Source: Verrucomicrobiota bacterium (lineage in GTDB: Bacteria > Verrucomicrobiota > Verrucomicrobiia > Limisphaerales > JADLHS01). Taken from it: a DNA stretch of 64,000 bases. The translations under genes and the position numbers were made by a program. Positions 36,166 to 43,709 of this stretch are shown piece after piece. The DNA lies in contig JAKQDQ010000042.1 in the NCBI GenBank assembly GCA_029573725.1, positions 312,777-376,776 of the forward strand, read 5' to 3'. The notes beneath the pieces are model-generated. The model saw nothing but the letters and a program-made list of their open reading frames with translations, did no database searches and had not been told where the DNA came from. Each line of letters starts with the position of its first letter. The stretch's first letter is position 1.

Positions 36166-36513
36166 ATTTCACCGCGGTTCAGGCGCCGGACGGCCCTTGG
36201 CCCTCGGATGCGGCGCCGTCCGACGACCCCGGACTTCACGGGGAGGTCTGCGTCATGATGGGGCGCCGCGATTCCGCTGAATGGCCCGCTCCCGCGGCGG
36301 CCGTTCGAGGGGGGGTAAAATGCGCTGCGTGGGGGGTGACGGGGCAGTCGGGAAATCGAAACTGCGCCCCATGCGTTGCCGGAGCCGGGTTGCGCGCACC
36401 TGGCGGCAAACCGGACCCGTGCTGGCGACGCGGCAGGGATTGATCTGCCCAGCCACCGTCCGGCGTCGGGCGGTCCTTGAGACCCGCCGGGAAGGATGCG
36501 AAATGAGGGGCAG
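36166..36513. other. Intergenic stretch between rnk and the convergent oxidoreductase
   Basis: No gene was recognised. An 8-bp inverted repeat (36187-36194 with 36215-36222, CGGACGGC/GCCGTCCG) lies 22 bases after the rnk stop and may help end its transcript, but it lacks a T tract. The open frames here are Arg/Pro-rich and have no family resemblance. Confidence 0.4.
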
Positions 36514-37953
36514 TCACCCGGCGACGGTAGCGCCAGTGGTTCCGAGCAGCTTGTGGATGACTTCGGCAGCGGTGTAACTGTCGGCGCCGGATCGGGCAAA
36601 TTGAGCCACGTTCGCCACGTCGTTGCCCGCGGTCAGCAACGCGGGCTCGATTCCGTCATGACGGATCTGCCCCAGCCCCACCGTGGCTACCAGGCCGTTG
36701 CAAACGCACTTGCGCCCCACCGTGTCTTTGATGTCGCCACCCTTGCGTACGTAGTCTTCGACCGGCTCGGCGGGGCAACGATATCCCACCGTGCCGTCGG
36801 GCTTGCGGTAGGCATGCCGCAGGTAGCCCAGATCACAAATACGAACCCGTTTCGCGTAGGTGGCGGCTTCACTCAAAGTATCCGCCACCTGCACCACTTT
36901 GAACGGAAAACCCGTCGGCGACGCCAGCGGGTCGGTGAAGACGCGGCCGGCGCCATTCCGGCTGAGGCGAATGACCTCGCGCTTTAACTCCGGGGTGATG
37001 CCGGATTCATCGCAGAAGGCGAACGCGGTGCCCACCTGGACGCCGGCGGCGCCGAGTTGCCGCGCTTCCGCCAATTTGCCGGGGCGACCATACGAGCCGG
37101 CGAGCCAGAAGGGCAAGCCCAAGGCGCGGATTTTGGCGAGGTCCGGCACGTCGCGCTCGCCATAAACGGGCTCGCCGGCGGCGTTCAGTTGCAATGGGCC
37201 GCGCGGCGGGGCGTTGTGGCCGCCGGCAGTTTCGCCTTCCACCACGAAACCGTCCACCTGGCCGTTGGACTTCTTGGCCAGGGTGATCGCCAGCGTGGCC
37301 GAAGCGACGATCCCAAAGAATTGCGGCCGCTTCGGTGGCGGCAGCTCGGCGCCCCGCAGAAACTCGCGGGGGTCAAACCGGCAGACGAACTCTTCGCCAG
37401 CCCGCGCGCCCACCACGTCAACTTTGATCTGGGCCGGCTCGTTCCGGGCGAGCTGATCAAGGACGCCCGGAATGGTCCGCGGAATGCCCGCGCCCATCAA
37501 CACGTAATCCACGCCCGCCAGCATGGCTCCGTACAGTGAAGCCACCGTGGGAAACTGGATTTTCTCCAACAGATTGAGTCCCACGACGCCGGCATGTCCC
37601 TCCTTGGCCAGGAAGACTTCGACGAAGTTGGCCACCAGGGTCAATTCGTCCAGCTTGCGTCCGGGAGCGATGCGGGGCATGGGCACCGATGCGAACCGCG
37701 TCTGATCCATTTTGCCTGTGGGCTGAAAGTAATCTGCCAGGACCTGGGCAGCGAGCGCGGGGACGGGAAAATGGTTCAAGGCGTGCCGCATCCTTCCGTC
37801 CGCATCACCCAGTTGCAAACGCCGCGCCAGCACCACGGCCAGAGCCGTTCCGGAGACCACTCCCAGTTGCCCCAATTGAGATACAGTGCGGGCCAGACGC
37901 CAGTTGGAAACGGCGGCTCCCATTCCACCTAGAATGATTTGAGGGGTGATCAT
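36514..37953 (-). CDS. Nitronate monooxygenase-like FMN-dependent TIM-barrel oxidoreductase
   Basis: The product, about 479 residues, has NMO/2-nitropropane dioxygenase signatures: an N-terminal PQIILGGMGAAVSNWRLART, FVVEGETAGGHN with the family's His, and the FMN-phosphate site FWLAGSYGRPGKLAEARQLG with AAGVQVGTAFAFCDESG. It would oxidise nitronates or, as in the related FabK/PfaD branch, act as an enoyl reductase. It is about 120 residues longer than classical NMO; the extra C-terminal part has a run of cysteines (RICDLGYLRHAY, YRCPAEPVEDY, RKCVCNGL). ATG 37953 (MITPQIILGG) is preferred to an upstream in-frame start at 37980. It stands alone. Confidence 0.84.
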   Translation of the reverse strand: MITPQIILGGMGAAVSNWRLARTVSQLGQLGVVSGTALAVVLARRLQLGDADGRMRHALNHFPVPALAAQVLADYFQPTGKMDQTRFASVPMPRIAPGRKLDELTLVANFVEVFLAKEGHAGVVGLNLLEKIQFPTVASLYGAMLAGVDYVLMGAGIPRTIPGVLDQLARNEPAQIKVDVVGARAGEEFVCRFDPREFLRGAELPPPKRPQFFGIVASATLAITLAKKSNGQVDGFVVEGETAGGHNAPPRGPLQLNAAGEPVYGERDVPDLAKIRALGLPFWLAGSYGRPGKLAEARQLGAAGVQVGTAFAFCDESGITPELKREVIRLSRNGAGRVFTDPLASPTGFPFKVVQVADTLSEAATYAKRVRICDLGYLRHAYRKPDGTVGYRCPAEPVEDYVRKGGDIKDTVGRKCVCNGLVATVGLGQIRHDGIEPALLTAGNDVANVAQFARSGADSYTAAEVIHKLLGTTGATVAG

Positions 37954-39143
37954 GTTACGCGCGTTTCGACCAGCCCCCACGTCGCCCCGGACCAGTCATT
38001 AGAAGGCATCGGCGCTTTCACGCCGGGTTCGATGGCCGGCTGCGTCCCGCGTTTTCCCATCTTGCCGGCGCGGATGGCGGGCCGGAGCTGGAGATTGTGC
38101 CATTTCATCCCGAACCTCGTGTGGAGCCGGTCCGGGGGAATTGCCTCTTTTGCTTCAATTGGTGGTTCCTGCATGACACAACCAGGGGCGGGAGAGCGGA
38201 ATTCCATTGGTGGACAACAGGATTGGGCGGGAACACGCTCCGCAGTCAAAGCTTTCGGTCGGGCGAATCGGGACGACGACCGGGCAGTTGGGGGAATTTT
38301 AGCGATTGCGACCTCCGCGGAAATTGCTGCGGTGGGTGCGTTCGGTTTGCGGGCGGGCGGTGCGGTCGCACCATGTTCCGCAGAGGCGGGCCAGATTTTC
38401 GCTGGGGGCGTCACATTCCCAGGTCGTGATGCGCGGAATTGGGACGGCGTGACGCACGGCGGCCGCCGGAGGCATGGTGGGGCGGGCACCGCTGCGGAGG
38501 CGGTTCAGGGGGCAGTGCAGCAGCGGGTTGGCCGGTATCCGCAGGTCATGCGCCGGCATGCTGCCTTGTGGGTCGGATTTCGTGCTGTTCCAGCGGATTT
38601 TTCGCGCGCACCATTGGTTCATTCAATTTTTTCCAGTCTTCGGCCACCCATTGCCTTCTCAAAGACTGTTCCCGGTTGCCGGGTCTAAAATCATCACTGA
38701 ACCATGTTCACCTGAAGATTCACCACGTCTTGATCGTGAAATGCTGTTGAGCAGACGGGTCACAACATGCCTGGTTTCCAGCCGGTGGCAATGAATATCC
38801 GCAACTATCTTTGCGTTGGGCCACTAGCAGAGCTCATGATTCTCGGATCACGGAGAAATGAACGCAACAATTGGGCATCAGATCGGAGATGTATTGACCC
38901 GGCCAGCCTGAATCCTTGAATCAATACCGTGGGGCGCTCATCCGGTGTCAAACCTTTGTCATGCGTGAGGCTGCCGGGATTGATCGCCCGATCGTTGACG
39001 TTACGGCTTGCCCTTCCTCGATCCATCGTGGCGATGCGGCGACCCAGTGGAGCCGAAGCGGCCTCGGAAGCCGGGATTCATGATGAAGGCGATGGGCGCG
39101 CTTCCATTTTCAAAAGTGGCAGCCGGGAAGGCTTGGGAACCTT
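37954..39143. other. About 1.2 kb without a convincing gene
   Basis: Both strands carry open frames, but none resembles a family or has a ribosome-binding site, and composition drifts from GC-rich (37954-38600) to more mixed (38600-39000). A plus-strand segment at 39008-39143 reads as a basic peptide with protein-like character (DPVEPKRPRKPGF, MMKAMGALPFSKVAAGKAW), then runs into the antisense of the next gene. It may be a decayed or repeated element. Confidence 0.4.
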
Positions 39144-42100
39144 TTACGGGTTTACCGTCGGCGCGGCCAGCCGGAAGAAGGCCGTCCCGGGGCTGTCGTT
39201 GGTCCAACGAAGCCAGTCACCATCCAAACTGGGTGTGGTGGAAACACGTTCCCAAGAAGCAGTCGCATCCAGTGTCGCGGCGCGTTCCAGAAAGTATTCA
39301 CTGGCAACGCTGGGCCATTGCAACACGATGGTGGCCGGTGGATTCCAATGAATCTGCAACCAGGCCGTGGCGGGCACCTTGACCTCGACTTCGGCCACGG
39401 TCGGCACCTGTAAAATGAGCCAGCCTTGCGACGACGAATACGCATGGGGCGCAGAAAGAGAAACGGCCTGCCCATTGATCCGCACCTGTGGAGTTTGGCG
39501 GATTCCATTGAGCAACAACCAATGCGGCGACGTTGACCAACCTTGTACCGTAAAGCGAAAACCATCCGATCGCTCCTCCAAATCGGTCAATTGTCCGGCC
39601 GCATGGACGCGCACCCCGAAACGGCGCAACACTTGATAATCATAAACCGGGCGCGAGCCAAAGTATTGCCAGCTTTGTGAAAGCGCGGTGGCCGGATTAA
39701 TGGCGGGAGCGTGGCGAGATTGAAGGCGCAGTGTAAAGCTGTCCGGCAATAATCCCTGCCGCGCCGGTTCATCGTTGCGATAGACCTGCTGCACAGCGGA
39801 GGCCACGATGGAATCCGCCAAGGCGGTCCACGGTCCGGACGAGTCATAACGAGCCAGCCGGTAGAGCGCATTGCCGTAAACCAGACCGCACCATTGCACG
39901 GGCAATCCAATCCACAGTGGCGCCACCCAGCCAGTCGCGCCCAGCACCGCAATGCTCGCCCCCACTCCCACCGGTCCGGTCGTGACCGGATCAAGATAGA
40001 CGAAAGGAACTCCCGTCCACGCCCAATAGCGGGCCCGGTCCAGCAACGTGATGTCTCCAGTCAGTTCATAACCCAGCGTGTAGGCGCGGACCAGCCGGGC
40101 GGCGGCCAGCACATCCGGAGTATGCAAGGGAATCTCCCAGGTCTGGGCGCCGCGGGGCACGGTTCGGTCGAACTTGGAGAGCGCGCGAAGGTGCAGCAAG
40201 CCGTTGGTTAGCAGCGGGCGATCTCCGGTGAGCAGCGCGATTTCCAATAACCGCGCCACCACCCCGCCCACCAGACCGTTGGCCTCTTTGGACCAGTGGG
40301 TCTGGCTGTAGTCCGGCCCGGCGGCCGGGGCTTCATAGAGGATCACGCCCGGGCCTTGAAATCGCTGCAGCAGTTGCTCCCCCTGGGTGCGGGCGCTGTT
40401 CACATTTTCGGCCACCGCACCGTAAACCAGTGGCGCGGTTGGATGCCAGACGTGTCCCAGGCCGCTCAGCACGTAATGCTCCGGGGAGACGGCAGCGATG
40501 GCGGCCGAGGCCAGCGTGCGCAGTTGGTTGGACAGGGTCGTGTCTTGCACGCCGCCGGCCAGCCAGTCGAGCCAGACTGCAGCTTCGGCGGAGGGGACGG
40601 CGACAAACCCGGAAGCATCCGCATGCCGAAACAGATTTTCTTCACGAATGGCGGAATCAAGCCAGCCGTTCGCTTCCAACTGATTGAAGCTGGTCTCGTT
40701 CAGGTCCGGGGTCGGCGGCGTGATCGTCCCGTGCAGTTCCACGTATTTTTGGATGGCCGGCACCACACTTTCACCCGCGCCACCCAGTAATTTGGCGCGC
40801 AGCACCAAAGGTTCATTCGCGGCCAATCCCCGGCCACCGTACGGGAGCAAATTCCCTTCATCGCGATTCAACCCATCGGAACCGGGGCAAATGATCCCCA
40901 GCAAATGCCCCCCGGAATGGAACTGGCGATCCGGGGAATCAAAGGCGGGCGCAAAGTCGGAATCGGTTTCCCACGTAACACCGAGATAACGTCCCTGCGC
41001 CTGCAAGGCCATGAGTGGAAACGTGAGTTTGACGGCGTCCGGAACCAAGCGCCGCGCACCATAGCCGCGCACATCTGCTTCCGAACTGCTGGGTTCATTT
41101 TCCAGGTATTCCACGCCGCTCAACAACGCCTGATTTTTGTTCGTGCCGAACGTGTCCGTTCCCGCCAACAAACAGAGCATGGGTAGAAAAATTACTTCAC
41201 GATTGGTATTCACCGTGACCGATGTTTCAATTTCGATGACCCCGCCCGTGGACGCACGAAACGCCTGGGAAAAGCTCCATTGCCCGCCGTCGGGATCCAT
41301 CAACGTGGTTTCAGCAACCAAACGGTCATTGACCATTTGCACCGTTGCGCTCGCGCTGGCGCCGTCCAACGCCACCCAGCGTGCCTGCTGATTGTCGAGA
41401 TAGCCCAGCAACGCATTGGGATAACCCGCTGCGAACGATTGGCCTTCCACTTCCACTTGAAACATTCCCGGCCCACCGGGCGCATGGCGGATCCGCAATC
41501 CCGCCGAAGTTACGGAGAGGGCGGATTCGTCGGGTTGCGGTTGGAGAGGCGTCGGCCAGGCCGGTGGAGTGATTTCCGGGCGCGGTTCGAACCACAGCCG
41601 TTCCACCAGACAATTCCCGTTGTCGCCCGGCGGATCAAAACGCAAACGGTAGCCAGAGCCGAGCGCTGGACAGCGCGCTTTAACCTCAGTCCAAACTCCC
41701 GCCGGCACGTCGAATCGCACGGAGTCCTCCTCGGTCGGTCCCGTTTGATAATAAAATACCTGCGCCATTCCGGCGGTGTCCGATTTAAGCCGCAAGTGCA
41801 TCCAGAGCGGGGTGTCGGCTGGATAATTTCGCACCGGACCGCGCACGTAGGGATCGTCACCACCGATTTCGATCTTCAACCCTTCCGGTGTTGGCGTTAA
41901 AGCGGCGATGGCGTGCCAAGCCTCCCAAGCCGTCACATCGGGCCGGGTGCGAAAATCAAAATCAGGTAATGCGCTGCGTTCCTCGAAACGCACGGCCGCA
42001 AACGTGGCGCTGCCGCTTTGACCGGGCGGATCAATCCGCAGACGATAGTTTGCGCCCAGCGGCGGCACGGCGAGACGCACTTGCACCCATTCGCCCGACG

Positions 42101-42437
42101 GCACTGCGGCCTGCACGGAATTGGCTTCAGAGGCGCCACCGTTGGCGGGAAAGTAGAACACTTGCAAAACGCCGCCGACTTCCGAATGCAACCAAACGCG
42201 CAGCCACAACGGTTGTCCATCCGGATAATCGCGGGCCGGTCCGGCGAAGTAAGGGTCGGCACCGCTGATGTCCGCGCGCAGCCCTTCCGGCGTGGCCACC
42301 AATGCACTGAGATCGTGCTGTGCGGTCCACCCTTGTCTTCCGGCCGGCGTCGTGAAATCAAATTCCGGCAACGCGGCTGGCAACCGGCACGCGAAGGCCA
42401 ATACAATAATCGTTCCGAACAGTTTGATCCGATTCAT
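39144..42437 (-). CDS. Large exported protein with duplicated N-terminal beta module, putative carbohydrate-active
   Basis: The 1097-residue protein has a signal peptide (residues 1-22, LFGTIIVLAFACRLPAAL). Two successive copies of a module of about 130 residues follow (about 23-150 and 155-285), each with FDF, TPEGL, DPY, GP-R-YP, PLW and LRIDPPG/LRFDPPG motifs. The middle (about 300-850) looks like a beta-sandwich followed by a helical-barrel half, with LGVTWETDSDFAPAFDSPDR and ANGLVGGVVARLLEIALLTG. The C-terminus is an Ig-like module ending TAFFRLAAPTVNP, a pattern common in Verrucomicrobiota exported proteins. The start overlaps the stop of the broken pseudopilin upstream (ATGA), and GH16 lies before that, so a polysaccharide-processing role is inferred; no catalytic motif was identified. 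Confidence 0.75.
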   Translation of the reverse strand: MNRIKLFGTIIVLAFACRLPAALPEFDFTTPAGRQGWTAQHDLSALVATPEGLRADISGADPYFAGPARDYPDGQPLWLRVWLHSEVGGVLQVFYFPANGGASEANSVQAAVPSGEWVQVRLAVPPLGANYRLRIDPPGQSGSATFAAVRFEERSALPDFDFRTRPDVTAWEAWHAIAALTPTPEGLKIEIGGDDPYVRGPVRNYPADTPLWMHLRLKSDTAGMAQVFYYQTGPTEEDSVRFDVPAGVWTEVKARCPALGSGYRLRFDPPGDNGNCLVERLWFEPRPEITPPAWPTPLQPQPDESALSVTSAGLRIRHAPGGPGMFQVEVEGQSFAAGYPNALLGYLDNQQARWVALDGASASATVQMVNDRLVAETTLMDPDGGQWSFSQAFRASTGGVIEIETSVTVNTNREVIFLPMLCLLAGTDTFGTNKNQALLSGVEYLENEPSSSEADVRGYGARRLVPDAVKLTFPLMALQAQGRYLGVTWETDSDFAPAFDSPDRQFHSGGHLLGIICPGSDGLNRDEGNLLPYGGRGLAANEPLVLRAKLLGGAGESVVPAIQKYVELHGTITPPTPDLNETSFNQLEANGWLDSAIREENLFRHADASGFVAVPSAEAAVWLDWLAGGVQDTTLSNQLRTLASAAIAAVSPEHYVLSGLGHVWHPTAPLVYGAVAENVNSARTQGEQLLQRFQGPGVILYEAPAAGPDYSQTHWSKEANGLVGGVVARLLEIALLTGDRPLLTNGLLHLRALSKFDRTVPRGAQTWEIPLHTPDVLAAARLVRAYTLGYELTGDITLLDRARYWAWTGVPFVYLDPVTTGPVGVGASIAVLGATGWVAPLWIGLPVQWCGLVYGNALYRLARYDSSGPWTALADSIVASAVQQVYRNDEPARQGLLPDSFTLRLQSRHAPAINPATALSQSWQYFGSRPVYDYQVLRRFGVRVHAAGQLTDLEERSDGFRFTVQGWSTSPHWLLLNGIRQTPQVRINGQAVSLSAPHAYSSSQGWLILQVPTVAEVEVKVPATAWLQIHWNPPATIVLQWPSVASEYFLERAATLDATASWERVSTTPSLDGDWLRWTNDSPGTAFFRLAAPTVNP

Positions 42438-42838
42438 TCCTTGAACTTTATGATGATTCCGTTAGTGGTGCGCAACGTGATCGTTTCCACATGTTCATCG
42501 AAGAGAGCGATGTTGCCCCGCCACTCGGATGCCGTTTCCCATGACGCCACCCGAGATCATAAGTGCCGTCGGACGCGCGCCCCAGCCAGATTACCGCGGG
42601 ATGATTCAACTCATACGAAACATCCGTCACACCGAGCGTTTGCGCGGGTTCACGAATCGAAGCCAGCGTCACTGTTTTCGGGCTGGTGACCGCGGGCGGA
42701 AAACCAACCAGCGAGGACTGATTCATCGCGTAACTGATGCGCCAGGGATTGCCCGGCATGCCGGATTGGTACTCGCGGGAAGTGCACCAGTGATTTTCCC
42801 GCAACCGCGCCGGGCACGGATAGATGCCCCGGGCAAAA
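42434..42838 (-). pseudogene. Remnant of an H-X9-DG type (pseudo)pilin, truncated and frameshifted
   Basis: After the GH16 stop, the minus strand reads YPCPARLRENHWC, then a C-terminal pseudopilin-like stretch (ISYAMNQSSLVGFPPAV, TLASIREPAQTLGVTDVSYE, ASDGTYDLG). It changes frame near 42520-42535 and goes on as SWETASEWRGNIALFDEHVE with TITLRTTNGIIIKFKE to a stop overlapping the next gene. The GNIALFDEHVETI end is the usual N-x-x-F-x-DGHVE core with Gly to Glu. The N-terminal methylated helix is missing. Such pseudopilins are often encoded beside exported carbohydrate-active proteins in Verrucomicrobiota. Recognition is by pattern only; one missing base explains the frame change. Confidence 0.66.
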
Positions 42839-43612
42839 TCACTTGAAATCATAAACGCGCACATAATCCACCTCGAAGTAATCCGGAAGCTGGGCGGATT
42901 TGATGTCGCCCGCCCACATGCCGATTTCATTGGTGAGTTTGAGAAACTCGGGCACTTGCGAGACGCCACCCGCGTCGCTACGCCAGACTTCCTTGCCATC
43001 CACGTAAAAGACGTATTCCGTCGGCAGCCACAATAGTCCATACGTGTGAAAACCTTCCGTTGTTTCCGGCAGGGAAAATTTGTATCCGGCGGATTTGTGA
43101 TCCTTGCCGTAACCGTCCCAGTGAAGATTGCAGGTCAGCCGGCCATCGCGCCACGGCATTTCCACGATGTCAATCTCCGTGCCGTCTCGTCCGCCCTCGC
43201 CCACCTGCCCCACACCGTCGCACATCATCCAGAAAGCCGACCAATGACCTGGCTGTCGGGGCATTTTGCAGCGGGCTTCAAAATAACCGAAGGCGTGCTC
43301 GAACTTGCCGCGCGTGTTGACCGCGCCGCAGGTGTAACGGTCACCATCGCGCCGGGTGCGCAACAGCAGGCTCCCCCGCCCGTTCACGTAAGCATCGTCC
43401 TGAACCCAAAATCCGTCACGACGTTTCCAGTCGCCGAGCCGATTCCACTTTGTCTCGTCGAGTTGCTCACCTGCAAATTCATCATGCCAGATCAACTTCC
43501 ACTCCTTGCCGGCAGGCGCGGGTGGCAGGAACGCCTGGTTCTTTTGGGTCAAACTGGAGCAGCCCGAAGCCAAAGCGACGGAGAGCAGGGTGACGTAACG
43601 ACGGAATTTCAT
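42839..43612 (-). CDS. GH16 family glycoside hydrolase, lipoprotein
   Basis: The product, about 257 residues, has a lipoprotein signal (lipobox LASGC, Cys 18) and the GH16 jelly-roll: KLIWHDEFAGEQLDETKWNR, FGYFEARCKMPRQPGHWSAF, the catalytic EIDIVE (nucleophile Glu146, acid/base Glu151), NLHWDGYGKDHKSAGYKF, LWLPTEYVFYVDGKEV, and a C-terminal DYFEVDYVRVYDF. The family cuts beta-1,3/1,4-glucans and marine galactans such as agar, porphyran and carrageenan; the subfamily was not resolved. ATG 43612 gives the lipoprotein signal; the frame extends 14 codons upstream. It is the first gene of a minus-strand group that continues with the pseudopilin remnant and the 1097-residue protein. Confidence 0.93.
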   Translation of the reverse strand: MKFRRYVTLLSVALASGCSSLTQKNQAFLPPAPAGKEWKLIWHDEFAGEQLDETKWNRLGDWKRRDGFWVQDDAYVNGRGSLLLRTRRDGDRYTCGAVNTRGKFEHAFGYFEARCKMPRQPGHWSAFWMMCDGVGQVGEGGRDGTEIDIVEMPWRDGRLTCNLHWDGYGKDHKSAGYKFSLPETTEGFHTYGLLWLPTEYVFYVDGKEVWRSDAGGVSQVPEFLKLTNEIGMWAGDIKSAQLPDYFEVDYVRVYDFK

Positions 43613-43709
43613 AAGTGCTGCCTCAGCGTAGGCCGGGGTTTGCTGGCCATGCAAGCTTTACGGGCCATGCCCGATAAAATCTGTTCGTTGAGTGGCTGGT
43701 GAGCGCGGT

